DNA of 64,000 bases from Pseudolabrys sp. (GCA_017849615.1 JAFIGS010000017.1:124001-188000), one strand, 5' to 3'; positions 50,880 through 59,747 are shown, counted from the first letter of the stretch. A program made the numbers and translations. The notes: a model not told the origin generated them from the letters alone.

Positions 50880-51877
50880 CGTCCCGTCCCCCGGCGCCAC
50901 AGCAAGAGAGCCAGACCGACGACGCCGCGCGGCATCGTCAAGGTCACGACAACGAGAATGCCGCCGACAATGGCGGGCCAGTACTCGGCGAACTGGCCGG
51001 CAAAATCCTTGATGTAGAAGAGCACGATGGCGCCGATGGCGGGGCCGAAGATGAACTTGGCGCCGCCGATGATCGCCATGATCAGCGCGAAGCCGGACGT
51101 GCTCCAGTGGAACATCTGCGGCGCGATGTAGCCGTTGTAGCAGGCCTGCAGAATCCCGGCGGTCGCGGCGATGAACGCGGCAATGGCATAGACCAGCGCC
51201 GGCGGCATCACCGTCGAATAGCCGAGGAAACGCGCGCGCTCCTCATTGTCGCGAATGGCGGCTGCGACCTGGCCGACACGGCTGCGCGTGAACAGCACGA
51301 GGCCGACCAGCACGAGAACGAGGATGGTCCAGGACAGCACCAGCATGAAGGCGGGGTCCTGCAGCTTGCGCGCCGAGAAGCCGAACACGCGCGCCGGCAG
51401 ATCGAACGACATGCCGTCGTCGCCCTTGGCGAGCTCACGCCAGCGGAACACCACCTCGTAGAAGGCCTGGCCGACGGCCAGCGTCAGCATCGCGTGGGCA
51501 ACGCCGGTGATGCGCGAGATGACGAGGCCGAGCAGGAAGGCGACCGCGGTCGGCAGGATCAGCGCCGCCAAAAGCGCCAGCTCCGGAGCAACCCACTGCC
51601 GGGCAACAAGCACGCCGATCGTATAGCCGCCGAGCCCGAAGAACGCCGCCTGCCCGAAGCTGGTGCGGCCGTTCTGCAGGATCAGGAAGCCCACGCTCGT
51701 CGCCAGAAGCGCGTCGAACATCGCCTGCGCCAGCAGCGACATGGCGATCTTGGTCGGCACGATCCATGGCAGGGCCGCGCCGACCGCCAGCGCCGCAACG
51801 GCGCCGCCGATCAACATGGCGTGGCCTACAGGCTTGCGGCGGGGCTTGGCCGCGCGGGCTTCAATAAGCGTGGTCAT
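50876..51877 (-). CDS. ABC importer permease, LivM type (second importer)
   Basis: 333 residues with about ten hydrophobic segments. GFLILQNGRTSFGQAAFFGL is the family's N-terminal hallmark, and the coupling loop is IGGAKFIFGPAIGA near residue 275. It overlaps the LivH-type gene upstream and the LivG-type ATPase downstream by ATGA each. The first 20 residues are basic and cytoplasmic. Confidence 0.92.
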   Translation of the reverse strand: MTTLIEARAAKPRRKPVGHAMLIGGAVAALAVGAALPWIVPTKIAMSLLAQAMFDALLATSVGFLILQNGRTSFGQAAFFGLGGYTIGVLVARQWVAPELALLAALILPTAVAFLLGLVISRITGVAHAMLTLAVGQAFYEVVFRWRELAKGDDGMSFDLPARVFGFSARKLQDPAFMLVLSWTILVLVLVGLVLFTRSRVGQVAAAIRDNEERARFLGYSTVMPPALVYAIAAFIAATAGILQACYNGYIAPQMFHWSTSGFALIMAIIGGAKFIFGPAIGAIVLFYIKDFAGQFAEYWPAIVGGILVVVTLTMPRGVVGLALLLWRRGTGR

Positions 51878-52722
51878 GTCCGCGACCCCGCAAAACCGGT
51901 CGGCCGCCAGATCAGGATGCCGACCATGAGCATGAACGGCAGCACCGTCGCCGCCCAGGGCAGATAGACCGCGCCGAAGTTATGAATCTGTCCGATCAGC
52001 AGCGCCGCGATGAACGCCCCGGCGAAGCTGCCCAGCCCGCCGATGACGACGACGATGAAGGAGTCGATCAGAATGTAATTGCCCATGGTCGGCGACAGCG
52101 ACAGCAGCGGCCCGGCGACGACACCGGACAAACCCGCCAAGGCGGTGCCGAGGCCGACCACGATCAAGCTCAGGCGATCGACATTGATGCCCTGCATGCT
52201 GGTGACGCGCGCATCGGTCGAGGCGGCGCGGATATAGAGGCCGGTTCGCGTGTAGCGCAGCCAGAGACTGAGCGAGACCGCAACCGCGACGCTCACCGCG
52301 ATGACGAACAGGCGATAGATCGGAAACGGCGAGCCGCCGATGCTGACCGTACCGGCGAGCAGCGGAGGCACCGGATAGGTGAGATAAGCCTTGCCCCAAA
52401 CCTTGGTGACGACGGTTTCGAGGATCAGAAGAATGCCGAAGGTCACCAGAACGGTGACGATGTGATCGTGCTTGCGCAATGTGCTGAACACGGCGGCGTC
52501 GAGTGCGCAGCCCACCAGCGCCATGGCGAAGACGGAGACCAGCAGCCCGCTCCACCAGTAGCCCATGGCCGCGATGCTGAAGCCGATATAGGCGCCGATC
52601 ATAAACAGCGCGCCATGCGCGAAGTTGACGACTTCGCGCAAACCGAAAATCAGCACGAGGCCGACCGCCAGCAGATAAAGCAGGCCGCCATAGACGATGC
52701 CATTGAGGATCTGGATCAGCAT
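51874..52722 (-). CDS. ABC importer permease, LivH type (second importer)
   Basis: 282 residues from ATG 52722 (MLIQILNGIVYGGLLYLLAV). AVGLVLIFGLREVVNFAHGA is the LivH hallmark and GGLGSFAGAFIAA the coupling loop. It begins 7 bp after the SDR gene stop, so importer and enzyme genes are one transcription unit. Confidence 0.92.
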   Translation of the reverse strand: MLIQILNGIVYGGLLYLLAVGLVLIFGLREVVNFAHGALFMIGAYIGFSIAAMGYWWSGLLVSVFAMALVGCALDAAVFSTLRKHDHIVTVLVTFGILLILETVVTKVWGKAYLTYPVPPLLAGTVSIGGSPFPIYRLFVIAVSVAVAVSLSLWLRYTRTGLYIRAASTDARVTSMQGINVDRLSLIVVGLGTALAGLSGVVAGPLLSLSPTMGNYILIDSFIVVVIGGLGSFAGAFIAALLIGQIHNFGAVYLPWAATVLPFMLMVGILIWRPTGFAGSRT

Positions 52723-52729
52723 GGCACCC

Positions 52730-53500
52730 CTACCCCGCCGTGTAGCCGCCATCGACGAAGATGGTCTGGCCGGTGACGTAGCCCGCCGCGGGCGACGCCA
52801 GAAAAACGAGAACGCCGACGACATCCTCGATCTCGCCGAGCCGGCCCACCGCCGAGCGCGAGCGGACCTTGTCGTAGAGTTGCGGCTGCGTGCGGATGAG
52901 TTCGCGATTGAGATCGGTAACGATGACGGTGGCGCCGATGGTGTTGACGGTGATGCCGTGCGGGCCGAGCTCGAACGCCATGGCCGCGCCGAAATTGGCG
53001 AGCCCCGCCTTGGTGGCGCTGTAGGCTGTGCGATTGGCCATGCCGCGGCCCGACAGGATCGACCCCATATTGATGATGCGGCCGCGCTTGCGCTCGATCA
53101 TCGGCCGGGCGAACGCCCGCGAGCACAGGAAGGCGCCGGTCAGGTTGACGTCGAGAACGTTGCGCCATTCCTCGAGGCTCGTATCGGCCAAGGTCTTGGG
53201 CGAGGTGATGCCGGCATTGTTGAACAGGATATCGGCGCTGCCGAGTTCGTTGACGATGCGGTCGCAAGCCTGCGCGACCAGGGTCTCGTCGGTGACGTCG
53301 GCCTCGACGATCAACGCGCGGCGGCCGGCCTTCTCGACCGCCTCCGCCGTTCCTTTCAGCTTCGCGATATTGCGGCCGATGAGCGCGAGATCGGCGCCGG
53401 CTTCCGCCAGCGCCACCGCGCCACCATGGCCGATGCCGCCGCCGGCGCCGGTGACGACCGCGACCTGACCCTTCAGACTGAACAGCGCGTCGTGGTTCAT
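52730..53500 (-). CDS. SDR oxidoreductase (first of a tandem pair)
   Basis: 256 residues from ATG 53500. GAGGGIGHGGAVALAEAG is the nucleotide-binding region, NNAGITSPKTL follows near residue 90, NMGSILSGRG carries the catalytic Ser and YSATKAGLANFG the Tyr and Lys. The C-terminus FVDGGYTAG is typical. Likely a 3-hydroxyacyl-CoA or ring-hydroxyl dehydrogenase. It is followed by importer genes and preceded, 4 bp away, by a second SDR with limited similarity, so the two likely act at different steps. Confidence 0.9.
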   Translation of the reverse strand: MNHDALFSLKGQVAVVTGAGGGIGHGGAVALAEAGADLALIGRNIAKLKGTAEAVEKAGRRALIVEADVTDETLVAQACDRIVNELGSADILFNNAGITSPKTLADTSLEEWRNVLDVNLTGAFLCSRAFARPMIERKRGRIINMGSILSGRGMANRTAYSATKAGLANFGAAMAFELGPHGITVNTIGATVIVTDLNRELIRTQPQLYDKVRSRSAVGRLGEIEDVVGVLVFLASPAAGYVTGQTIFVDGGYTAG

Positions 53501-53504
53501 GCCG

Positions 53505-54278
53505 TCACATCGCCATCTGGCCGCCATCGACCGGCAAGGCGACGCCGGTGATCATGCGGGCTTCATCGGACACGAGAAACAGCGCCGCCGCCGCCACATC
53601 TTCCGGCTCCGGCATGCGCGCCAGCGGAATGGTAGCGCGGAAGCGCTTCATCGCTTCGTCGTGGTCGCCGGCCATGCCGGGCAGAAACGCCTCGAGCATC
53701 GGCGTCGCCACCACCGTCGGGCACAGCGCGTTGACGCGGATGTTCTGCGGCGCCAGCTCCAGCGCCAGCGAGCGCACCAGGCCGACGATGCCGTGCTTGG
53801 CCACGGTGTAGAGGCTGAAATTCGGCTTGGCCTTGAGGCCCTGCAGCGACGAAGTAAACAAGAGCGCCGCGCCGGCCGGATTGCGCTGGGCGCTGGCGCG
53901 CAGATGCGGCAGCGCCGCGCGCGTCATCTGCATGACGCCGAACAGGTTGACGCGCAGCACGCGCTCCAGCGTCGCGTCATCGACGTCCTCGAACGGGCCG
54001 GTGAACGGTCCACCGGCATTGTTATGCACGATATCGAGGCCGCCGAATTTTTCGACGGCGAAAGCGACGGCGCGGTCGTCCTGTTCGGTCGATGTGTGAT
54101 CGACGCGAATAAACGCGGCGTTGCCGCCGATCTCCCTGGCGACCTTTGCGCCGCGCGTCTCATCGACATCGGTGACGACGACCTTGGCGCCTTCGGCGGC
54201 GAAACGCACCGCCACGGCACGGCCGAGACCCGATCCCGCGCCGGTCACCAGCGCGACCTTGCCCGCAAGCCGCGTCAT
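53505..54278 (-). CDS. SDR oxidoreductase (second of a tandem pair)
   Basis: 257 residues from ATG 54278, coupled by ATGA to a 64-codon gene upstream. GAGSGLGRAVAVRFAAEG, NNAGGPFTGPFEDVDD, LFTSSLQGLKAKPNFSLY and the YTVAKHG site are visible. Asp at the end of beta-2 (VVVTDVDETRG) indicates NAD rather than NADP. Substrate unknown. Confidence 0.9.
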   Translation of the reverse strand: MTRLAGKVALVTGAGSGLGRAVAVRFAAEGAKVVVTDVDETRGAKVAREIGGNAAFIRVDHTSTEQDDRAVAFAVEKFGGLDIVHNNAGGPFTGPFEDVDDATLERVLRVNLFGVMQMTRAALPHLRASAQRNPAGAALLFTSSLQGLKAKPNFSLYTVAKHGIVGLVRSLALELAPQNIRVNALCPTVVATPMLEAFLPGMAGDHDEAMKRFRATIPLARMPEPEDVAAAALFLVSDEARMITGVALPVDGGQMAM

Positions 54279-54469
54279 GCCGCGGTCTCCGCGTCGCCGG
54301 CCGGAATGGTGATGTCGAGCAGCGCGGCGATGCGGCCGCGCAGATGACGGTATTGACCGTTGAGCAACGCGTCGCCGCATTGGCACAGCGCGTCGGCGTC
54401 GGCGAGCATGCGCGACAGGATGCGATGATCGCGGGCGGTTTCATCCGCCGCGTCTTGGACGTTCCTCAC
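54275..54469 (-). CDS. Small protein of unknown function (64 residues) inside the catabolic operon
   Basis: 64 residues from ATG 54469, coupled by ATGA to the SDR downstream and starting 12 bp after the CoA-ligase stop, so it fills an otherwise empty slot in a tight operon. Preceded by GGAGG. The sequence is helical with a CQC motif (ADALCQCGDALLNGQYRHLR) and ends in a flexible Ala/Thr tail. I know no family. It might be a small partner of the ligase or SDR; a metal-binding role through CQC is speculative. Confidence 0.65.
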   Translation of the reverse strand: MRNVQDAADETARDHRILSRMLADADALCQCGDALLNGQYRHLRGRIAALLDITIPAGDAETAA

Positions 54470-54481
54470 GTGGCGCCTCCT

Positions 54482-55909
54482 CTACAGGCGGTAGCCTTGT
54501 TGCCGCTCGTCTTTCCAACGGCGGGCTTTGTAATTGAATTCAGGCAGTTCATTGCGGCCGCAGACGGTGAGCGACATCCACACATTGGTGCGCTCCTTGA
54601 TCGTCGTCCGGATGCGTTCGATCAAATTCATCTTCGTCGCATGGTCGAAAGCGGCAGCGGCGTCGGTGAAGGCAACGCGTACTTCGATCTCGGTCTTGCC
54701 ATCGCCGCTGGTGTAGACGCGGCCGGCATATTCGGCGACTTCGCCGAACGAGAATACGGCGGCGTCGATCGCCGACGGCCACACGTTGTTGCCGCGGATT
54801 TTCAGCATGTCATCGAAGCGGCCGATGGTGCCGCACTCGATGGCGTTCCAGGCGCGGCCGGAGTTGGCATCGCGGTACGAGATGAAGCGCGCGGCGTCGC
54901 CGGTGCGGAAGCGGATGACGGGCGAGCCTTCGATCGACAGATTGGTGACGACCATCTCGCCGGTCTCGCCGGACGCGACGGGCTCAAGCGTCTCCGGATG
55001 CACGACCTCGAAGAGCGTTTCCCATTCGAACAGATGCATCAGGCCGCGGCCGCCTTTGGCGCCGAACACGCCGTCCGCGCAGGTCGAGGCGCCGAAGCCG
55101 GCGCATTGCGTCGAGCCGTAGCCTTCCTGCAGGCGGCAGCCCCACAGCGATTCGATGCGCTCGGCCCATTCGAGCGGATAGCCTTCGGCGGCGATGAACA
55201 GAGTGCGCAGCATCGGAAAGGCGCGCTTCGGCTCGAGGCCGCGGCGCATGAGCGCTTCGGTCAGCGTGTGCAGGTAGTTGGTCGATGCGTAGATGAAATG
55301 CACCGCGCCGATGCGCTGCATCAGGTCGATCTTGGCGTCGGTGGACAAAGTGCCGCCGACATGAAACGCCGTGGCGCCGATGATGCGCAGGCCCTCGCCC
55401 GGCCCCCAGCCGCCGGTGGTCAGGCCGCCTGACGGCACGCAATTGATGGCGATGTCGCCGGGCCGCAGGCCCGCCAGAAACCACGGCAGCGCGTGATAAT
55501 AGCCCTGCATGTGCACGTCGTGCTGGCTGCGGCCGTAGATCTCCTGGCCGAGGCCGGAGGTGCCGCCGGTCATGTTGACCAAGGCAACGTCTTCACGCGC
55601 GACGCCGAGACGCGCGCCGAAGGGCGGATGCTCGGTCTGATCGGCGAGGAAGTCCGCCTTGCTCGACAGCGGAAAGCGCGCACGGAATTCGTCGAGCGAC
55701 GCGAGCCTGTCCGGATCGATGCCGCCCTGCGCCATGCGGGCGCGGTAATAGCCGCTCGTCTTGTTGAGGCGGGCAAGCTGACGGCGCAGCTTGCGCAGCT
55801 GCAATTCCTCGAGCTCGGCGCGCGACAGGGTCGCAAGCCGGGCAAGCCGCGCCGAATCCACGAACGGATTGGCGGTCTCGCTGTCGAACTGCTGCGCGGT
55901 GGCGTTCAT
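54482..55909 (-). CDS. AMP-forming CoA ligase, PaaK-like
   Basis: 475 residues. The arrangement with VALVNMTGGTSGLGQEIYGR as the phosphate loop and EGYGSTQCAGFGAS as the adenylate-binding core is that of the phenylacetate-CoA ligase group; GETGEMVVTNLSIEGSPVIR and RTGD lie before the C-terminal lid, which has KIRGNNVWPSAID. It would activate an aryl- or alkyl-carboxylic acid as CoA ester. It is translated 2 bp after the DUF35 stop. As the only ligase in the operon it probably starts the pathway. Confidence 0.9.
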   Translation of the reverse strand: MNATAQQFDSETANPFVDSARLARLATLSRAELEELQLRKLRRQLARLNKTSGYYRARMAQGGIDPDRLASLDEFRARFPLSSKADFLADQTEHPPFGARLGVAREDVALVNMTGGTSGLGQEIYGRSQHDVHMQGYYHALPWFLAGLRPGDIAINCVPSGGLTTGGWGPGEGLRIIGATAFHVGGTLSTDAKIDLMQRIGAVHFIYASTNYLHTLTEALMRRGLEPKRAFPMLRTLFIAAEGYPLEWAERIESLWGCRLQEGYGSTQCAGFGASTCADGVFGAKGGRGLMHLFEWETLFEVVHPETLEPVASGETGEMVVTNLSIEGSPVIRFRTGDAARFISYRDANSGRAWNAIECGTIGRFDDMLKIRGNNVWPSAIDAAVFSFGEVAEYAGRVYTSGDGKTEIEVRVAFTDAAAAFDHATKMNLIERIRTTIKERTNVWMSLTVCGRNELPEFNYKARRWKDERQQGYRL

Positions 55910-55911
55910 CG

Positions 55912-56319
55912 TCAGGCCGGCTCGAAGATGGGAAGCGTAATCTCGGGCGTCACCGATTTGAAGATGACACGAACCGGCATGTTCGCGGCCACCTTTTCCG
56001 GCTCGATGCCGACGATATTGCTGGCGATGCGCACGCCCTCGTCGAGTTCGATCAGCGCCACAACGTAAGGCACGTCCGCGGCGTAAACGTCACGCGGTAC
56101 CGGATGGCGCACCACGATCCACGAGAACACGCGGCCATGGCCCTTGCTCTCGATCCAGTCATGCTCGGGCGAATTGCACTTCGGGCAGTAGAAGGTCGGC
56201 GGGAAGCGCTTGTGGCCGCAATTCCGGCACGCCTGGATTTTCAGCTTGCCGTCGCGGCAGGCATCCCAGAACGGGCGGGTTTCGGCGTCGACGACAGGCA
56301 GCGGCTTGGCATAGGTCAT
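55912..56319 (-). CDS. DUF35 OB-fold protein with zinc ribbon
   Basis: 135 residues. The N-terminal helix (RPFWDACRDGKL) is followed by a rubredoxin-like zinc ribbon with Cys31, Cys34, Cys45 and Cys48 (CRNCG, CPKC) and a C-terminal OB fold (VFSWIVVRHPVPRD, PYVVALIELDEGVRIASNIV). Proteins of this family act as partners of thiolase-like enzymes, for example the DUF35 half of ChsH2 with the aldolase Ltp2 in steroid side-chain degradation. Its gene stands 3 bp after a thiolase-like gene, so the same partnership is likely. Confidence 0.9.
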   Translation of the reverse strand: MTYAKPLPVVDAETRPFWDACRDGKLKIQACRNCGHKRFPPTFYCPKCNSPEHDWIESKGHGRVFSWIVVRHPVPRDVYAADVPYVVALIELDEGVRIASNIVGIEPEKVAANMPVRVIFKSVTPEITLPIFEPA

Positions 56320-56322
56320 GGC

Positions 56323-57480
56323 CTAGTTCCTCAACACCATGGCGCTGCCGCAAGTCATCGCGCCGGCGGTGGTCAGACAGGTTTCGATATCGGGCACCTG
56401 GCGCAGGCCGGCCTCGCCGCGCAGTTGCTGCACGGCCTCGATGACGTGGTTGAGCCCGTGGATGTAGCCCTCCGACAGGAGGCCGCCGGCGGTGTTGAGC
56501 GGCAGTTCGCCGCCAGGCGCGATGCGGCCACCCTGCACGAACGGTCCGCCCTCGCCGTCCTTGCAGAAGCCGAGACCCTCGAGCTGCATGATGATGCTGT
56601 AGGTGAAGCAGTCGTAGATCTGCGCGATGTCGATGTCCTTGGGCCCCATGCCGGCGCTGCGCCACAGGTCGTCGGCGATGTACTTCGCGTAATTGTGCGA
56701 ATGATCGGGCCAGCGCAGCGCGTCGAACAGGTCCTCGCCCTGATTGGGCCCGCCGCCATAGGCGCCGCCGGAAATGTAGACCGGCTTGCGCTTCATGTCG
56801 CGCGCGCGCTCGGCCGACGTCACCAGTACGGCGCAAGCGCCGTCGGTTTCGAGGCAGATGTCGAGCATGCGGAACGGCTCGACGATCATGCGCGAGTTCA
56901 TGTAGTCGTCCATGCTGATCGGATCGCGCTGCATGGCGCGCTCGTTCTTCTCGGCGTTCTTGCGGAACGTCACCGCGATCTCGCCGAGCTGCTCGGCATT
57001 GGTGCCGTATTCGATCATGTGACGCCGGCACCACATCGCCATCGCCTGCGGATAGGTGATCCAGCCGAACGGCGCGGTGAACTGCGTAATGTTGTAGGCG
57101 GCAAGATCGCGGCCGCCGCCGAGACGGAAGCCGGAACGGCCGTTCATCGCGCGGTAGCACAGGACGGTTTCGGCAAGGCCGGCCTCGATCACCGCTGCGG
57201 CGGTGAGCACGATCATGTTGGCGGCGTTGCCGCCGCTGAGAAAGTCGTTGGCGTAACGCGCGGCGGGCACCCCGATTTCGGTCGCCACCGATATGGCCGG
57301 GACCGAGTCATTGAAGTTGAAGCTGACGAAGCCGTCGATATCGGCGGGCTTCAATCCGGCATCGGCGATCGCATTGATGCAGGCTTCCGACGCCAGGCTG
57401 CGCACCGTGCGGCCCGACTTCTTGGAGAAATCCGTCCAGCCGATGCCGGCAATCGCGTATTTGTCACGCAGTGCGTACAT
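56323..57480 (-). CDS. Thiolase-like protein (SCP-x/lipid-transfer group) without a visible nucleophilic Cys
   Basis: 385 residues with the thiolase fold. Where true thiolases have LCGSG, this sequence reads FLSGGNAANM near residues 80-89, leaving Ser82 and no Cys at the nucleophile position. The second half has CFTYSIIMQLEGLGFCKDGE and LNTAGGLLSEGYIHGLNHVI with His in GLNHV. Members that lack the Cys and pair with DUF35 proteins catalyse retro-aldol cleavage (Ltp2 type). I therefore prefer a retro-aldolase role in side-chain or ring breakdown over thiolysis. Confidence 0.88.
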   Translation of the reverse strand: MYALRDKYAIAGIGWTDFSKKSGRTVRSLASEACINAIADAGLKPADIDGFVSFNFNDSVPAISVATEIGVPAARYANDFLSGGNAANMIVLTAAAVIEAGLAETVLCYRAMNGRSGFRLGGGRDLAAYNITQFTAPFGWITYPQAMAMWCRRHMIEYGTNAEQLGEIAVTFRKNAEKNERAMQRDPISMDDYMNSRMIVEPFRMLDICLETDGACAVLVTSAERARDMKRKPVYISGGAYGGGPNQGEDLFDALRWPDHSHNYAKYIADDLWRSAGMGPKDIDIAQIYDCFTYSIIMQLEGLGFCKDGEGGPFVQGGRIAPGGELPLNTAGGLLSEGYIHGLNHVIEAVQQLRGEAGLRQVPDIETCLTTAGAMTCGSAMVLRN

Positions 57481-57495
57481 TGCAGTTTCCTTCAG

Positions 57496-58284
57496 TCAGC
57501 GCGCGAAGACCGGCTTGCGTTTTTCCTTGAAGGCGACGAGGCCTTCGGTGGCGTCGGGCTCGGTGGTGGCATAGCGATGGACGAAGTCGATCTCCTGCCG
57601 GAGCCCGGTGGCGAGATCCGTGGTCAGCGTGAGATTGGCGAGGTGCTTGGCGCCGCGCAGACCGACGCGGCTCTTCTCGCCCAGCTTCTCGATCAGAGCC
57701 GTGGCGGCGGATTCCAGTTCGGCGTCAGGCACGACGTCGCCGACCAGGCCCATCTCCTTGGCCTCGGCGGCGGTGACGAGGTCGCCGGTGAGCATCAGCT
57801 TCTTGGCGCGGAGCATGCCGATCGCGCGCGGCAGGCGTTGCGAGCCGCCGGCGCCGGGGAGCTGGCCGAAATTCAGGTGTCCGTCGCCGATCTTCGCCGA
57901 CTCCGCGGCGATGACCAGATCGCAGGCCAGCAGCAGTTCGAGCCCGCCGGCGACGCAGACGCCGTTGATGGCCGCGACATAGATTTTGCTCGACGCTTCA
58001 ATGGCATTGAGCATGTCGAAGAAGTCCTCGAGGAAGGCCGAGAACTTGTCCGGGTTCTGGTACAGGTGGATGTAGCCGTCGAGATCGCCGCCGGCCGAAA
58101 AGCTGCGGCCGCGGCCGGTGACCAGCACGGCAAAAATGTCCGCCCTCGCCTCAATCTCCGCCACCGCCGCCTTCAAGTCCCGCACAGTCGCCCAGTCGAG
58201 AGGGTTGAGCTTGTCCGCCCGCGCCAAAGTGAGGCGCGCGCAGGCCCCCTTCCATTCCAACTCGACGTTGGCCTCCGCTGACAT
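57496..58284 (-). CDS. Enoyl-CoA hydratase/isomerase family protein; first gene of the operon
   Basis: 262 residues from ATG 58284 (AGGGAAGAG upstream); in-frame codons further up overlap the operator region. Oxyanion-hole segments GRGRSFSAGGDLDGYI and INGVCVAGGLELLLACD are clear, then GQLPGAGGSQRLPRAIG, and the ending FKEKRKPVFAR is typical. As promoter-proximal gene it is directly exposed to the regulator that binds at 58,321-58,348. Confidence 0.9.
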   Translation of the reverse strand: MSAEANVELEWKGACARLTLARADKLNPLDWATVRDLKAAVAEIEARADIFAVLVTGRGRSFSAGGDLDGYIHLYQNPDKFSAFLEDFFDMLNAIEASSKIYVAAINGVCVAGGLELLLACDLVIAAESAKIGDGHLNFGQLPGAGGSQRLPRAIGMLRAKKLMLTGDLVTAAEAKEMGLVGDVVPDAELESAATALIEKLGEKSRVGLRGAKHLANLTLTTDLATGLRQEIDFVHRYATTEPDATEGLVAFKEKRKPVFAR

Positions 58285-58320
58285 TTCTCTTCCCTGGACC
58301 GCTCGGCTGCCAATTCTGGC

Positions 58321-58348
58321 CAACAGTCCGTTTGTCGGACAGTTTCGA
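58321..58348. promoter_or_regulatory. Candidate operator next to the GntR-family gene, twin of the one at 47,034
   Basis: Located in the divergent gap 58285-58429. The core GTCCGTTTGTCGGAC is a perfect GTCCG-N5-CGGAC inverted repeat; with flanks, ACAGTCCG and CGGACAGT match as arms with one mismatch. It agrees at 24 of 28 positions with 47034-47061. The most likely binder is the GntR-family protein encoded 82 bp to the right. Confidence 0.7.
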
Positions 58349-58429
58349 AAAGAGTATCATTTGCGGACCGGCCGTCAAGAGACACGACGAATCGTGTCTC
58401 ATGGTGCCGGACACCGAGGAGCAAGCCGC

Positions 58430-59218
58430 TTGCAAGAACATGAATTCAGCCGAATCGAACGCGCCCCGGCCTATCGGCTGGTCTATGACGCAATCGAACG
58501 CGAGATTCTGTCCGGTAAGCTGCGCGTCGGCGACCCGTTGCCCGCAGAGCTGCAGCTAGCCGAGCAGTTCGGCGTCAACCGCTCGACAGTGCGGGAAGGC
58601 ATCCGGCTCCTCGAGCAGAGTGGCCTTGTGGAGCGGGACGGCGGCAAACGGCCGCGCATCTCGTTGCCGCACTATCTCGACCTCGCCTCCTCAGCGAGCC
58701 GCGCCCTGATTCTCCACTCGGTGACCTTCCGCGAACTGTGGGAGGCCTCAATGGTGCTGGAGCCGGCGATCGCCGAAAGCGCCGCGCGTCATATCGACGT
58801 GAACGGCCTCGCCGAACTGAACAATAATATCAACGCCATGGAAGCCAATGTTCAGCGCTTCGAAGCCGGCGCCGAGGCGAACACAGATGAATTCGTTCAG
58901 CTCGACCGTGGCTTTCATGAAATCCTCGCCAAATTCGGCGGCAACCGGGTTCTCGCGCTGGCGCACGAGCCCGTGACTTCACTTTTCATTCCGACCGGTC
59001 AGATCATTTTGCAGCGGCTGAAGACCTATCGCCGTGTGCTCGATGCGCATCGGCACATCTACAATTGCCTGAAAGACAAGGACGCGGCAAAGGCGCGAAC
59101 CTGGATGCACAGGCACATGGACGACTTCCGCCGCGCTTACGAATTGACGGAACTGGCCTGGGATGCCCCGCTCGACGCGGTCAGTCTGGGAATAACGCAA
59201 GCCGCGCCTCATCGCTGA
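58430..59218 (+). CDS. GntR-family regulator, FadR/FCD subfamily
   Basis: 262 residues from TTG 58430, chosen because GAGGAG lies 9 bases upstream; a GTG at 58394 is also in frame. The winged helix reads LAEQFGVNRSTVREGIRLLE with EQSGLVERDGGKRPRIS as the wing. The C-terminal FCD domain is helical; His in RGFHEILAKFGG and in DAHRHIYNCL, plus HRHMDDF, are candidates for the metal/ligand site. Members respond to CoA esters or organic acids. Twin palindromes at 58,321 and 47,034 suggest it controls both acyl-CoA operons. Confidence 0.9.
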   Translation: MQEHEFSRIERAPAYRLVYDAIEREILSGKLRVGDPLPAELQLAEQFGVNRSTVREGIRLLEQSGLVERDGGKRPRISLPHYLDLASSASRALILHSVTFRELWEASMVLEPAIAESAARHIDVNGLAELNNNINAMEANVQRFEAGAEANTDEFVQLDRGFHEILAKFGGNRVLALAHEPVTSLFIPTGQIILQRLKTYRRVLDAHRHIYNCLKDKDAAKARTWMHRHMDDFRRAYELTELAWDAPLDAVSLGITQAAPHR

Positions 59219-59718
59219 CGCCGCTCAGTTCATGTGGGCTGGTCGCGTTGCAACCCTGCAGTTCCGAAATGGCCTGATTTTGTGCATCGCTCGACGCCAC
59301 GGCGTTCAGGCGGCCGCCTTCAACCGTGGCGACGATTCCGCCGCCGGCCGGCCGCCGGAAATCATGACGGGGCCGCCGCTGGCTCATTCTCGACAACCGC
59401 CAACTGGGGCTTGCCAGCGACGAAGTATCCGAGTGCTCCGCGCCCCTGTTTGTGATCGACACCGGGGGGAGCCAAGCGGCTATCCGCACCGCTGGCCAAA
59501 GCGCCGCCGCAAGAGCCTGCGCCGGACACGGCATCTGCTCAACCAGCTTCTCGCGGCGGACTGCGATACCGAAGCTCTCGGCGGGTCATGCCGAGATCTT
59601 AGGTCCTCTTAGCGGTGGTGCGCTGACACTTTTCCGGATCGTCCGCGTCAGGCTTCGCCGTGGCGGAGCCCGGCAAGACCTGACCGGAACAACCACTTTC
59701 GGTAGCATTGATGACATA
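59219..59718. other. Gene-poor stretch, no supported feature
   Basis: About 500 bp between the GntR gene and the promoter of the candidate RiPP cluster. Open frames on both strands here have irregular Arg/Ser/Ala-rich translations, no ribosome-binding sites and no recognisable motif, so I call none. It could be a decayed gene, marking the border between the core catabolic region and an acquired cluster. Confidence 0.5.
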
Positions 59719-59747
59719 TTGCAATCAAATTGAGCGGGGCGTATAAA
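59719..59747 (+). promoter_or_regulatory. Probable sigma-70-type promoter of the Cys-Ala peptide gene
   Basis: TTGCAA at 59719-59724 and TATAAA at 59742-59747 are separated by exactly 17 bp, close to the housekeeping consensus and unusual in such GC-rich DNA. The first start codon downstream is that of the peptide gene at 59823, giving a leader of about 70 bases with a strong GGGAGG site at 59811-59816. Confidence 0.65.

Noticed and set aside
59232-59733. Possible genes in the gap before the Cys-Ala peptide
   Set aside because: Several overlapping frames of 90-126 codons, none with a ribosome-binding site, a recognisable motif or normal residue composition.
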